NCBI GenBank assembly: GCA_964602655.1
Contig: CAZRSF010000012.1
Location: 37,833 to 101,832, forward strand
Reading direction: 5' to 3'
Length of the DNA: 64,000 bases
Source of the DNA: Moduliflexus sp964602655
GTDB lineage: Bacteria; Moduliflexota; Moduliflexia; Moduliflexales; Moduliflexaceae
Made by a program: the position numbers and the translations under genes. This document shows, piece by piece, positions 44,055 through 53,145 of this stretch. Under the pieces are notes generated by a model. That model had not been told where the DNA came from. It made no database searches and saw only the letters and a list, made by a program, of their open reading frames with translations. How positions within the stretch are numbered: the first letter of the stretch is position 1; each line of letters starts with the position of its first letter.

Positions 44055-44078
44055 AGGGCGAAACTTCAGTTTCGCCCT
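44055..44078. repeat. Palindrome with GGGCGAAAC/GTTTCGCCC arms
   Basis: AGGGCGAAACT (44055-44065) and AGTTTCGCCCT (44068-44078) are perfect inverted arms. The same arm sequence recurs at 60408-60431. Confidence 0.8.
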
Positions 44079-44090
44079 ACGCGGGAGGTC

Positions 44091-44363
44091 TTACCAGAGG
44101 CGGAGTTTGCCTTCCAGGATTTCCCCTTTTTCTTCTTTCGGTTCAATCGGCAGCGAGCAGCCGCCGCTGACTTTGACGACGAGTTCTTCGTCTTTATTGT
44201 AGCCGGCTTCGCAGCGAATGCTGAAGCTCGATTTTTCGCCGGTGCGCCCGACGTTTTCAATAATCTTCGGGACGAGTTCGTTGGCGGTTTCGTAAATCAT
44301 TTCGAACACGCGGCTGGTATCGCCTTCCATCTGTTCCGGGTTAATCGTCACTGTACTGGCCAT
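44091..44363 (-). CDS. Hypothetical protein, 90 aa
   Basis: Acidic, soluble protein (MASTVTINPEQMEGDTSRVF ... GCSLPIEPKEEKGEILEGKL) with no recognised domain and no membrane segment. A predicted helix lies at FEMIYETANELVPKIIENVG, followed by beta-rich segments. It lies 126 bp downstream of the DUF4388 gene and 70 bp before a strong terminator, so both are probably cotranscribed. Function unknown. Confidence 0.6.
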   Translation of the reverse strand: MASTVTINPEQMEGDTSRVFEMIYETANELVPKIIENVGRTGEKSSFSIRCEAGYNKDEELVVKVSGGCSLPIEPKEEKGEILEGKLRLW

Positions 44364-44489
44364 GTTCTGTTCCGCGCTCCGGGCTTCTCAGCCGCGCCTT
44401 CCGCGCTGCCGCAAACACTGAGTCGGATTCTCCGTTGTGTGTGATTCAATATTTTTGACCCACCCGTGCCCCTCCGATTAGAGGAATTT

Positions 44490-45659
44490 TTAGAGTAGGT
44501 CTTTCAGCAGGTCTTCCGCTTCTTTGTCGTAATCAACTTCTGTTTGCCCGCGCATCCCTTTACTCAAGCCAATCATGCGCTGCGCGTAAAGTTTGGCGGT
44601 CAATTCCAACGTTTCGATATCGCTGAACGGGCTGTGTTTAATGACATCGTTCAATGTCTCATGTTGGTTGACCAGCCGTAGAATTTTCGCTTCTTTCTCG
44701 GAAATATTTTCCTGTCCGGTCACGGAAATCACATCTATATACGCATTCAAGGACGGGAATTCATCCATGAATTTGTTGAATTTCGCTAAAATATCAATTC
44801 CTTCCACAAAGATACTTTCGATATTTTTCTTGATATTGCGTTTTTGCGGGGCAACATCGGCGAAAAATTTGCAATACCCTTCTTTCCAGGTGAGCAGGCG
44901 ATAGACCGCGCCTAGTCCTTCCAGGCTTTCGACGGTGGCAAACGTAATGTTGCCATGCTCCATAAACACTTCGCCTTCGCGGTCGTCCCACTTCGCGGTC
45001 AAATGTCCGTCGCGCCGAATCAGCACGAGAATCTGCACCAATTCGCCCATGCTGATGGTATCCAGACCAGTTTCCAATGACGCGTCGATCTCATGTTCGA
45101 TCTCGTCCTGGTCATCATCTTTGGCAACCATCGCAGATTTTTTGATAACGCTGAGCGTCTGCGACGCGCATAATTTTGCAATCAGTTCCAGCGCATGCAG
45201 ACGGCTGTACGGAGAGCGTTTCAAGACGTCGCGCACAGCAACCGGTCGAGAGATGAGTTGAAGGATCGCGCGAACTTCATCGTTGAATTGCGGATCGTCG
45301 AATTTGCCCTTGAACGTCAATCTGTCATCAAGCTGCGGTCCGCGGCTCAACAGATATTTAAAACGGTCAACCTGGCTCGAAAGGCCGATGAATAAGCTTT
45401 CCATCCCGATGTGGATATTCTGATCCGCCAGCGTTGTCGCCGGATCGTATTGAAAGATGCCGGAGGTCTTCAGCGCTAAGGAATAGAGAGCGTCTTCGCC
45501 TCGCAGACGTCCGTCTTCAGCCGCAACCACTGTGCCGCGCTTCAAATAGATTGCGCCGCGCAATCCTTCCGCTGTCACGGTGATTCGCCCGCTTTTTCCA
45601 ATCAGCGATAATGCCTTGACCACATCAGCTATTTCGATTTTCGATAAATCGCCTTTCAC
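44490..45659 (-). CDS. Protein with two DUF4388 (PATAN-like) domains
   Basis: 389 aa, GTG start at 45659 with GGGGAGG 8 nt upstream. N-terminal DUF4388: IADVVKALSLIGKSGRITVT and GAIYLKRGTVVAAEDGRLRG. Second copy: MGELVQILVLIRRDGHLTAK and GEVFMEHGNITFATVESLEG, at about residues 205-275. Each DUF4388 is followed by a helical segment ending in a repeated unit (KRSPYSRLHALELIAKL and KHSPFSDIETLELTAKL), so the protein is an internal duplication. DUF4388/PATAN proteins appear in bacterial signalling and motility contexts. No output domain is present. Confidence 0.85.
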   Translation of the reverse strand: MKGDLSKIEIADVVKALSLIGKSGRITVTAEGLRGAIYLKRGTVVAAEDGRLRGEDALYSLALKTSGIFQYDPATTLADQNIHIGMESLFIGLSSQVDRFKYLLSRGPQLDDRLTFKGKFDDPQFNDEVRAILQLISRPVAVRDVLKRSPYSRLHALELIAKLCASQTLSVIKKSAMVAKDDDQDEIEHEIDASLETGLDTISMGELVQILVLIRRDGHLTAKWDDREGEVFMEHGNITFATVESLEGLGAVYRLLTWKEGYCKFFADVAPQKRNIKKNIESIFVEGIDILAKFNKFMDEFPSLNAYIDVISVTGQENISEKEAKILRLVNQHETLNDVIKHSPFSDIETLELTAKLYAQRMIGLSKGMRGQTEVDYDKEAEDLLKDLL

Positions 45660-45739
45660 GACAACGCCTCCCCTCGTGTTGTTTTCCGCTTATCAAGAGC
45701 CTTTCACCTTTTCTTCAAGGAAGGTTCTCAAATCAGTTC

Positions 45740-45769
45740 CTTATAATGAAAGCCGCAAAAACAGGTCAA
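45740..45769 (-). promoter_or_regulatory. Candidate promoter of the DUF4388 gene
   Basis: Minus strand TTGACC (45769-45764), 18-bp spacer, TATAAG (45745-45740), about 80 bp upstream of the GTG start. Confidence 0.5.
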
Positions 45770-45886
45770 GGAAAAAGCCTGTTTCTTTGAAAAAGTTTGA
45801 CGCGGCCTTGCGTTTTAGATTGACTCGGAGTGCGAACGCTCTGCGTTAACCGCGAAAGCAGAGCGTTGAGACTCCGTTCGACCATG

Positions 45887-47386
45887 TTACCGCATCTCAT
45901 GCTGCGTCAGGGAGCAAAAGGCCAAAATGCCCGCTAACAGGTAACTGACCAGAATAGACGTGCCGCCGTAGCTGACGAATGGAAGCGTGATCCCGGTCAT
46001 CAGGCTGAAATTGGTCACGCCGCCGATATTGATCATGGCCTGAAAAAAGAGAACAAGCGTGCAGCCCAAGGCGAGCCTCAGCCGAAACCATGACCATTCT
46101 TCGTTCCAGGTCGCGTCGTATTTGGTCGCGACCGCAATCCGAATTCCCTGCCAGAGAAACAGCGCGTAGGTCAGGATAATCAGCAGTCCGCCCGCTAACC
46201 CTAATTCATGAACAATCAGCGTAAAAATAAAATCGTGCTGCACTTCGGACGCAAAAAATTCGGGATGCCCCGCGCCAAAGCCCATGCCCCAAAGTCCTGC
46301 CGCCTTCATCGCCCAGAGCGAGCGCACTAATTGTTCGCCTTTGGTATAGAGCCAGGGGTTCTGCCAGATATTGATACGGTCAATGATAATCGTGGCGGAA
46401 CGCGGTACGATGGCGCTGATATATGGGAAAAATTGGTTGTAGGCGAGAATCGTGCCAAGAAAAATCAGCAGCAGCATGCCGACTTCCAGCAGGCGCGATG
46501 TGCCGACGAAAAACATGCAGACAATCAGCATGGAATAGAGCATCAACGGGCCGAAATCTTTTTGCAGCACATACCCGCCGAACGGCAGCGCCAGCGTCAG
46601 CAGCGGCGGAATCAAGAACGCGATCCGACTGGAAATCGGTTCGTCCCACGCGCCGATTTTCTGGCGATAGCGCGTCAAATGATGCGTCAGATAGACGACC
46701 AATGTCATTTTGACGAATTCGCTCGGCTGCACCTGAATCGCGCCGAGGCTCATCCGCATGCCCGCGCCGAACGCCAACGGAATCGCCAGCAGAATCAGCG
46801 TCAAAATAAGCCAGAGATGATACGACAGCTTGCGCTGCACACATGCGAGGTACAGCAGATGCCCCACCCAGACGTTGATTTTGGATTGCCCGATCAGTTC
46901 CAGCCGGTCGCCATGCACATCGAGCAAAAAGTAGAGTTTCGTCAGCCAGACCGCGCCGAACAGCAGCATCAGCCCCATAATCGTAAAAATAATCTGCTTG
47001 GGAAACTCCGTGCCGACGATTTTCGCCGACGACAAGCTCAGGCGGTACAACATCAGAAAACCGGTCTGCGCCAGCATCAGCACAAGCGGAAAGAGCGCAA
47101 TATTGCGCCCGTTGACATGCTTGGCGAACATCAGGCCGATCACGCCGAAGAGCGCTAAGACGATGACGCCTGACTCGCGGTCGTGCTCGAAACCGCCGAG
47201 CGCATGATAACCCAGCGCAAACAGACCGCCGACAATGCCGAACATCATCGCGTACACGGCTAACGCGCCGAATCGTCCTTTCTTTTCAGGAATCGTCCAG
47301 ACAATCGTCACAAAGGCAACGAACAGGCCAACGGTATATAGCAGCAGATACCAGAGATGCGAAGGGTACGCGGAAAACAGATTCAT
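45887..47386 (-). CDS. SEDS family peptidoglycan glycosyltransferase (FtsW/RodA/SpoVE-like)
   Basis: 499 aa from ATG 47386 (MNLFSAYPSHLWYLLLY); the frame is open to a TTG at 47398. Polytopic membrane protein with SEDS motifs: IQVQPSEFVKM, LQKDFGPLML, and GITLPFVSYGGTSIL near the C-terminus. SEDS proteins polymerise lipid II with a partner class-B PBP, but no PBP gene is adjacent. An extra N-terminal set of membrane helices (about 90 residues before the usual start) makes it longer than typical RodA (about 370-420). It is downstream of an FHA-like gene. Confidence 0.9.
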   Translation of the reverse strand: MNLFSAYPSHLWYLLLYTVGLFVAFVTIVWTIPEKKGRFGALAVYAMMFGIVGGLFALGYHALGGFEHDRESGVIVLALFGVIGLMFAKHVNGRNIALFPLVLMLAQTGFLMLYRLSLSSAKIVGTEFPKQIIFTIMGLMLLFGAVWLTKLYFLLDVHGDRLELIGQSKINVWVGHLLYLACVQRKLSYHLWLILTLILLAIPLAFGAGMRMSLGAIQVQPSEFVKMTLVVYLTHHLTRYRQKIGAWDEPISSRIAFLIPPLLTLALPFGGYVLQKDFGPLMLYSMLIVCMFFVGTSRLLEVGMLLLIFLGTILAYNQFFPYISAIVPRSATIIIDRINIWQNPWLYTKGEQLVRSLWAMKAAGLWGMGFGAGHPEFFASEVQHDFIFTLIVHELGLAGGLLIILTYALFLWQGIRIAVATKYDATWNEEWSWFRLRLALGCTLVLFFQAMINIGGVTNFSLMTGITLPFVSYGGTSILVSYLLAGILAFCSLTQHEMR

Positions 47387-47396
47387 ACGTATTTTC

Positions 47397-47429
47397 AACC
47401 CTGCCAGGGTTCGAAACCCTGACAGGGTT
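47397..47429. repeat. Palindromic repeat between FHA-like gene and SEDS gene
   Basis: AACCCTG-C-CAGGGTT followed by AACCCTG-A-CAGGGTT with a central TCGA; a member of the GGGTT-AACCC palindrome family. It begins 6 bp beyond the FHA-like stop codon. Confidence 0.75.
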
Positions 47430-47434
47430 ATTTT

Positions 47435-49327
47435 TTAGGCTTCATAACTATCAGGAATGACGATGGACGAACCGGGACCACGATATTCGAGTTCCACCGG
47501 GCCGACCAGAATGCGATCCCAGCGCAGGAGAATTTCGGACGGGATGTTGTCGCGCGGCAAATCCGGGCGCACTTGCGGCAAGTCTGCCCGCAATAGCCCA
47601 TCTGACGAGACGATAAAGGTCGAATTACTTTGACTGATATTCTTTACCGCCGCGACGCGGCCTTCGGCGAGAGACAGCAGGACGTGACTGCCGGAAACAT
47701 GCAAATCCTGGGAAATCGCGATGAAGTCGTCGCTCCGGTCATCCGGTTCGATTCGGCCTAACGTATAGCTTTTCCCTTTCGACAGATCGCGCAATGGATG
47801 AATCGGGCGTTTCGATTCCGCGCTCAACGTCAGCTTGGCAAAATACGAAGGCGGTAAGTCTTTTCGCACGACTTTCATCTGCGCGTCCCCCATCGTAAAC
47901 GTATCGCCGGAAGCGATTTGATGCTTTTTGGTCACTTTTTTATCACCGACATACAGCGGCGGCGTATCTTTGCCGCGTTCCACGTACAACACGCCGTCCG
48001 TGATGGACAGACGCATGGCGTTATGCGGCAGCGAGGGTTCTTCAAGGAACAAATATTCCGTGTATCCCGGACGTTTGTTCAGACCAGAGATGATCAGCGT
48101 TTTGCGAAACAACGGAAAGCGTCTGGAACGCTGGCCGGGCGTGGAGACTTCCAACACCGCCAACGGCACATCCTGGCGTTTGCCGAGTTTTTCATACAGA
48201 AATCGAATGTTGCCGATCTCTAATGTATCGCCTTCACCGGCGAGCTTGATGTCCGTCTCATCGTCTATTTCCAGGTCGTTCACCTTCACCGGCAGCGGCA
48301 TTACGGTATGGAGTTTGCGGAAATAATATTCGCCGTCTTTGAAGCTGAGACGGGCGGGCGTACCGATATTTTTGACGCCGGGCAGCGGAATGTATTGCGC
48401 GTCTTTCAGGCCGGTGATGATGGTGTCCTGCTCGGCAAAAAAGATGGTGGGGTAGTGATACGTTTTTTTCACAGCGTCCGGGCGGCGCAAAATGTAGTAG
48501 CCCGTTTCCACGAGGCGATAACGCGAGGCCATTTCCCCGGCTTCCGTCAATTCTCTGGGCACAAGAAACTGAAAGCGTTTGATCTGCCCTTTATAGCGGG
48601 CAACAATGTAATTTTTATCCTGAAGCAGTTGATACTGGCGGCCAATTTGGATCCGTTCGTTTTCGGTCTGAAAGATTTCCGTCACCGCGTCGCGTTCTTT
48701 GGCGATCTGGTAAATAAAAAAATTGCCGTTCTGGACGGACAGCCCGAAATGTTCCTCCGCCAAATCCGGCATGTAGTAATCGGCGGTCATTTCGTCGCTG
48801 CCGACGACATATTCCTGCTGATGATTCAAGCATTCCAACTCCACGCCGCTGCTGTCCGGCCCAATTTCCATGAGCCTGCCGATGATAAACGCGTCGTCCG
48901 GCACACGCTCTTTCAGTCGCAGCGAAAATTGCGTCGGTTTCAATTTCATCGAAGGGAGCAGATTGACAATCAAGCCTTCCTGATGGTCGCGCGGATCGAA
49001 TTCGGCGTGGCCTTCCACAAGCTGCATGTATTTATCGTTGAGGGCGCGAATCAGGTCTTGAATCGTCTTGTGCGTTTTGCGGATTTTCGTGCTTAATTCC
49101 AGGCCGAGAAAGAGATCAACTTCATTGGACAGACGATAATAGACGGAATCCCGCGTCTCGTCTTCCTGACGCTGCACGACCGCCACCGCCCGTTCTTGCA
49201 GCAAACGTTCTTTCAACCCCTTATCCCACATGACCAGGCCGACTTCGTAGATGCTTTTGATCAAATCCCGCGCACTCAGCTTGAACACCGCTTCACGCAC
49301 AACCGGTTTCTTTTTTCCGAATAACAT
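47435..49327 (-). CDS. Large protein with FHA-like repeats (Forkhead-associated)
   Basis: 630 aa from the ATG at 49327 (MLFGKKKPVVREAVFKLS), with AAGG 5 nt upstream. The C-terminal half shows several FHA-like beta-sandwich units, e.g. YTLGRIEPDDRSDDFIAISQ, then DLHVSGSHVLLSLAEG and NISQSNSTFIVSSDG, matching the G-R...S-x-x-H...N-x-S-x-N pattern. Earlier units (IQIGRQYQLL, GDTFTMGDAQM) are more degenerate. No transmembrane or signal sequence. FHA domains bind phosphothreonine; together with the downstream SEDS gene (48 bp away) it suggests kinase-linked control of wall synthesis, which is inference. Confidence 0.75.
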   Translation of the reverse strand: MLFGKKKPVVREAVFKLSARDLIKSIYEVGLVMWDKGLKERLLQERAVAVVQRQEDETRDSVYYRLSNEVDLFLGLELSTKIRKTHKTIQDLIRALNDKYMQLVEGHAEFDPRDHQEGLIVNLLPSMKLKPTQFSLRLKERVPDDAFIIGRLMEIGPDSSGVELECLNHQQEYVVGSDEMTADYYMPDLAEEHFGLSVQNGNFFIYQIAKERDAVTEIFQTENERIQIGRQYQLLQDKNYIVARYKGQIKRFQFLVPRELTEAGEMASRYRLVETGYYILRRPDAVKKTYHYPTIFFAEQDTIITGLKDAQYIPLPGVKNIGTPARLSFKDGEYYFRKLHTVMPLPVKVNDLEIDDETDIKLAGEGDTLEIGNIRFLYEKLGKRQDVPLAVLEVSTPGQRSRRFPLFRKTLIISGLNKRPGYTEYLFLEEPSLPHNAMRLSITDGVLYVERGKDTPPLYVGDKKVTKKHQIASGDTFTMGDAQMKVVRKDLPPSYFAKLTLSAESKRPIHPLRDLSKGKSYTLGRIEPDDRSDDFIAISQDLHVSGSHVLLSLAEGRVAAVKNISQSNSTFIVSSDGLLRADLPQVRPDLPRDNIPSEILLRWDRILVGPVELEYRGPGSSIVIPDSYEA

Positions 49328-49395
49328 AACGCCTTTTCTCCCTTCACGACGACACACGACACGCTGACAATACGAATAATGCGACTTTCCGATGC

Positions 49396-49424
49396 GTTAT
49401 AGTCGAATCGGGCGAGTTCGTCAA
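49396..49424 (-). promoter_or_regulatory. Strong promoter of the FHA-SEDS operon
   Basis: Minus strand TTGACG (49424-49419), 17-bp spacer, TATAAC (49401-49396), about 70 bp upstream of the FHA-like start. Confidence 0.6.
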
Positions 49425-49520
49425 GCGTTTTTTTGCAGTTGTCAAGGAATTTCCTGTTATTGTTCGATAGAACTTAATGAACGTCAATTGAGTGGAGAGA
49501 AAAATCTTTCGCGTGAGGGA

Positions 49521-49548
49521 AGCGTGTCGAATAGCTGTTCGACACGCT
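49521..49548. other. Hairpin after the M23 peptidase gene
   Basis: 11-bp arms AGCGTGTCGAA (49521-49531) / TTCGACACGCT (49538-49548), 44 bp beyond the stop codon. No T-run on the minus strand; possible Rho-assisted end or mRNA protector. Confidence 0.45.
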
Positions 49549-49591
49549 CTGGATGAAATGGTTTCGGAAGAACTGTTCTTGAGCAGCCGTT

Positions 49592-50626
49592 CTAATTATG
49601 CACACGCTGACCGCGAATAGGCTCGCCGCGAGACATGTGCGTTCCATTGGCGACATAGTTCGTAAATTGGATTGGTAAACCGTCGCCGCTGAATGGAGTC
49701 GGTGTATTCTGAAGGTGATAATGCAGATGCGGTAAATCCGACGCGCCGCTGTTGCCGCACTGCCCCAACTTCTGACCAGCCACGACGCGGTCGCCGGGCT
49801 GCGCTGTCACCGTGCCTTGCTGGAAATGCGCTAACAACGAGTATTCGCCGTTTTCATGATCGATAATCACATGATTACCTAACGGCTGCGCAAAATTATT
49901 CTGTCCTGGCATATTATCCGGGATGGATGATTCTGCCGCAACGATAACGCCGCTGCCCGGCGCGACAATTGTTTTGCCAAATGCGTAATGGTGAGCGTTC
50001 TGGCTGCCATCGCCTGAGAAATAACCATTTTCGACAACAAAAAAGTCGTAAGCAAACCGTTGATCGCCAACCTCAGCATGATAATTTTCCCAGGTTGACC
50101 GTCCGCCCCACACAACCGCCCATTCCTCGTCAAATGGCAGACGCAGTTCCGTCTTCGTTTGATATTCAAGATAGGCGCTCGGCGCTTCCTGCGGCAATTC
50201 CCGGAAATCTAAACTGATAATAGCATTTGACGAATCCAAAAACCATTCAAACGACACCAATTCGTGATTATTCGCATACGTCGCCACTCGCTCATACTGG
50301 GAGACATTCCCCATCTTGAACAGCCGTTCGCCTTTCGTCGCTGTTTGCTGCCCATATATCTGTTTTGCCTCTTCTGAGATCGCCTGAAAATTTTCAATGC
50401 TTTCGAATGTATTTTCAAATTCCTCTGCTGCGTGATTCCATATTTGCTGATATTCGCCGGCATTCCACCATTTCATATAATCGCGCCCGGCGCTTAACGC
50501 AGATTGGCTGTCGCCGGGAGACGTCGGATTATCATTGCTGCACGATGCTAAAAAACCAACGAAAAAAACAAGATTGAAGGTGAATATCGTTCTCAATGTC
50601 TGACCCGAACTTTTTCGTGTTGTCAT
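49592..50626 (-). CDS. M23 family metallopeptidase, lipoprotein
   Basis: 344 aa. Lipoprotein signal with lipobox FLASC (Cys29), then a domain of about 120 residues of unknown type (WWNAGEYQQIWNHAAEEFEN resembles DUF3887/NTF2-like modules). The C-terminal LytM/M23 domain has VIVAAESSIPD, GNHVIIDHENGEYSLLAHFQ and HLHYHLQ, supplying zinc ligands and catalytic His. It probably cleaves peptidoglycan cross-links or, if degenerate, regulates amidases; the first HxxxD pair is not in the usual form (NAHHYAFG), so activity is uncertain. AAGGG lies too close to the ATG to be a normal site. Confidence 0.8.
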   Translation of the reverse strand: MTTRKSSGQTLRTIFTFNLVFFVGFLASCSNDNPTSPGDSQSALSAGRDYMKWWNAGEYQQIWNHAAEEFENTFESIENFQAISEEAKQIYGQQTATKGERLFKMGNVSQYERVATYANNHELVSFEWFLDSSNAIISLDFRELPQEAPSAYLEYQTKTELRLPFDEEWAVVWGGRSTWENYHAEVGDQRFAYDFFVVENGYFSGDGSQNAHHYAFGKTIVAPGSGVIVAAESSIPDNMPGQNNFAQPLGNHVIIDHENGEYSLLAHFQQGTVTAQPGDRVVAGQKLGQCGNSGASDLPHLHYHLQNTPTPFSGDGLPIQFTNYVANGTHMSRGEPIRGQRVHN

Positions 50627-50921
50627 CCCTTGTATGCTTACGTTTCAACATGATGACAGCATCCTCTGAAACGCAAGCATTCCTTTCAGTTTCATCAATA
50701 TTCTCTATTTCGAACATTCAGCGCGTTGAAGATGCGTTCCTCAACATGGCTGTAGAATATACGAATAAGAAGAATTCGTCAATCGGTCAAGTGGATGATT
50801 TGAGTGTTGAAATGACTCCGACTTCAGGACATCATCCTGATAGACAGCAGGCCAATCGCCTGTATATTGGGTGAATTGAGATGAACGATTTTTTTCTGGA
50901 CGATTGAATGATTTGCACGGT

Positions 50922-51941
50922 TTACCTATTGGAAGCGTCAATTTCAGAAGATGTTGAGATCGAGGTTGATTGGTTGGCTACAAAGGTGATTAACTCATAC
51001 CGATTTTTCACGCCGAATTTTTCATAAATATTGCTGAGATGTGATTTGACCGTGCTGACAGAAATGAACAGCGTTTCAGCAATTTCGGAATTATTGCGCC
51101 CTTGCAAAACTAACAAAATCAATTCTCTTTCGCGTGGAGAGAGTCCATAGCGCTCAAAGACATCCTTTTCAGGAATGATGGGAGTTCGCATTTTCTCCAG
51201 CCCTTTCTCAGGCAATTGGATCATATCTGTTTCTAGACGCGGCATCATTGCGCCGGTGTTAGAAGAAAATAACGCGCGTTTGACAAAATAATGCGTCAGC
51301 AGAATTGTCTCACCCATGTAAATTAGCGGATAATATGATAGCGATGACTCTGTCGTTTCTTCCAAAAGGGCTTCGATAAACATGGCGGGAAGGGCGATCA
51401 TGCCAAAAACCAGAAAACGCCTGACCGCCGCCCGTTCGACCGAAGAAATAATTGTTTTATAGCGTGTTATCCCAATACTCAAGATATAGATCATTGCCAT
51501 GCTGCCGATATGATCGTTGAGAAACACCACGATTGCGCTAAATAGGCTATTTGACCAAACAAATACGACGAGATGCAGCGCCAAATTTTCGAGAAGCAAG
51601 ATGCCTCCGCTGATTGCCGCATGGCAAGCGATCTTGGGAACAGAGAAAAAATGAAGGCAAAACACAATGAACGCAAACACCGCCAAATAGCTCACAATAA
51701 ATTCATTCGCATACATGAGATTTTCGATTACATCGGACAAGCGCCCTCTCTCATGCTGCGCGAGGTCTGCGACATAGCCTAACCATACCTGCATCACAAT
51801 AAACGCCGTTAACATCACCTGAAAATAGCCATAATACGCCAGTGTTTCCTCTCTGGTTTTCAGATAGGCGACCGCCAACATCCCAAGAGAGATTACGCCG
51901 CAAGAATAGGCGATAAAAAAATAGAGGACATATTCGATCAT
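50922..51941 (-). CDS. Membrane-bound LuxR-family regulator
   Basis: 339 aa. Residues 1 to about 225 contain about seven hydrophobic segments (e.g. VLYFFIAYSCGVISLGMLAV, LAVFAFIVFCLHFF, AAISGGILLLENLALHLVVF). A C-terminal HTH-LuxR domain follows: YGLSPRERELILLVLQGRNN, SEIAETLFISVSTVKSHL, IYEKFGVKNRYELI. This 7-TM plus LuxR layout suggests signal sensing in the membrane with direct DNA binding. No kinase is needed. It is divergent from the ferritin-like gene. Confidence 0.85.
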   Translation of the reverse strand: MIEYVLYFFIAYSCGVISLGMLAVAYLKTREETLAYYGYFQVMLTAFIVMQVWLGYVADLAQHERGRLSDVIENLMYANEFIVSYLAVFAFIVFCLHFFSVPKIACHAAISGGILLLENLALHLVVFVWSNSLFSAIVVFLNDHIGSMAMIYILSIGITRYKTIISSVERAAVRRFLVFGMIALPAMFIEALLEETTESSLSYYPLIYMGETILLTHYFVKRALFSSNTGAMMPRLETDMIQLPEKGLEKMRTPIIPEKDVFERYGLSPRERELILLVLQGRNNSEIAETLFISVSTVKSHLSNIYEKFGVKNRYELITFVANQSTSISTSSEIDASNR

Positions 51942-52285
51942 AACGAAGCGATTCCATGAGCGACGTCAATACGTTATTTTTTTAGGTAATCCGGGCGATA
52001 AAAACATATTTTTACAAATAGATGCAGCAGACAGCAACGAACATGGGCTAAAAGAGGAAGTTCGTCAAGCGTTTTTTGGTCGTCTCACGGAATTTACTTG
52101 CGTGAAGCGGCAGAAAGCGCCTGTAAAGCAATCACATCGTAACTTTTCTCTAAAAATGATTGACAGGAAATTCAAACGCACATGTTATCTCTCCTGATAA
52201 CAGATTCGCGTCTGTGAAACATGCGGATTCAGCGACGAAAAGAACCAATATTTTACTCATTTCAACTGAAGAAAGGAGCATCGTT
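51942..52285. other. 344-bp divergent intergenic region
   Basis: Between the LuxR-type regulator and the ferritin-like gene. Apart from the promoter at 52160-52188 and the AAGGAG site of the ferritin gene, nothing recognisable. Confidence 0.5.
52160..52188 (+). promoter_or_regulatory. Candidate promoter of the ferritin-like gene
   Basis: TTGACA (52160-52165), then TGTTAT (52183-52188, 17-bp spacer), about 100 bp before the ATG. The -10 is weak; TTATCT two bases on is an alternative. Confidence 0.45.
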
Positions 52286-52828
52286 ATGGAAACAAGCGCC
52301 AGAGAAGAACGCAAAAAAAAGGTCGTTGAGGTGTTGAATAAGGCGAGAGCGATGGAATTGTTAGCAATTCATCAATACATGAATCAGCACTATAATTTGG
52401 ACGACATGGATTATGGCGAATTCGCGGTGAAAATGAAGCTGATCGCGATTGACGAAATGCGCCATTCGGAACAATTTGCGGAACGCATCAAAGAATTAGG
52501 CGGCGAACCGACTACCGAACCTTCGGGAAACGTTCAAAAACGCCAGCCCGTCGAAGCAATTTATCCGTTCGACGCAAACGCTGAAGACGATACGATTGAC
52601 GCTTACAACCAATTTGCGTCGGTCTGCCGCGAAAACGGCGACAGCATCAGCACGAAGTTGTTCGAAGCGATTATTGACGAAGAACAACTGCATTACAACT
52701 ATTTCGATAATATTCGCGAGCATATCGAACAGCTTGGCAGCACCTATTTGGCGCAAATCGCAGGGACGCCGTCATCAACCGGTTTAGCGCCGAGCGGCTT
52801 TGTCGTCAGCGCAGGCGGCGCGGCGTAA
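52286..52828 (+). CDS. Bacterioferritin/ferritin-like di-iron protein
   Basis: 180 aa from ATG 52286, with GAAAGGAG 7 nt upstream; the frame is open further up but without a site. Four-helix ferritin-like features: Glu/His ligands in AMELLAIHQYMNQHYNL, LIAIDEMRHSEQFAERIKEL and IDEEQLHYNYFDNI, giving the ExxH ... ExxH pattern. Residues 150-180 are a Ser/Ala/Gly-rich tail. It should oxidise or store iron in the cytoplasm. It ends at a strong terminator. Confidence 0.85.
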   Translation: METSAREERKKKVVEVLNKARAMELLAIHQYMNQHYNLDDMDYGEFAVKMKLIAIDEMRHSEQFAERIKELGGEPTTEPSGNVQKRQPVEAIYPFDANAEDDTIDAYNQFASVCRENGDSISTKLFEAIIDEEQLHYNYFDNIREHIEQLGSTYLAQIAGTPSSTGLAPSGFVVSAGGAA

Positions 52829-52856
52829 TCGCCCTGACGCTGAGGAGCAAGACCAT

Positions 52857-52903
52857 GCCGGTAAAGTCCGAGAGATAACACGGATTTTACCGGCGTTTTC
52901 TTT
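52857..52903 (+). terminator. Intrinsic terminator of the ferritin-like gene
   Basis: GCCGGTAAA (52857-52865) pairs with TTTACCGGC (52886-52894), extended by TCCG/CGGA; followed by GTTTTCTTT. It also overlaps the end of a minus-strand frame (see 52887-53120). Confidence 0.8.
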
Positions 52904-53120
52904 CCCACGATGTGAATTTATCGTACGCGCACGGATGATTTTTATCGGCAAGACGGACAATATCGTTCGTTTTATCAATCAGAATGACTCCTTTTTTCTC
53001 AAGGGAACTGATGGTTGCAGCAAGATATTCTTTAACAGCATTAGAATATTTATAAACGCCGTCATGTTCTTTTAACGTATAAATCAGTATACCAATTGCA
53101 TTGCGCGTTTCCGTATTTTT
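52887..53120 (-). pseudogene. Probable coding remnant without a start codon
   Basis: 77 codons are open from a TGA at 53121-53123 to the TAA at 52887, with no ATG, GTG or TTG start suited to the frame. The translation looks protein-like (AIGILIYTLKEHDGVYKYSN, then LAATISSLEKKGVILIDKTN), with a helix-turn-strand pattern like a small winged helix. Its stop lies inside the terminator stem. It is either a decayed gene, a gene with a rare start, or a frameshifted tail of the 53146-53445 gene. I cannot name it. Confidence 0.35.
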
Positions 53121-53145
53121 TCATCGGGGCGTAAATCCGACGAGA

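Noticed and set aside
50596..50874. Plus-strand 92-aa frame between M23 and LuxR genes
   Set aside because: Partly antisense to the M23 gene start, no ribosome binding site, no recognisable motif.
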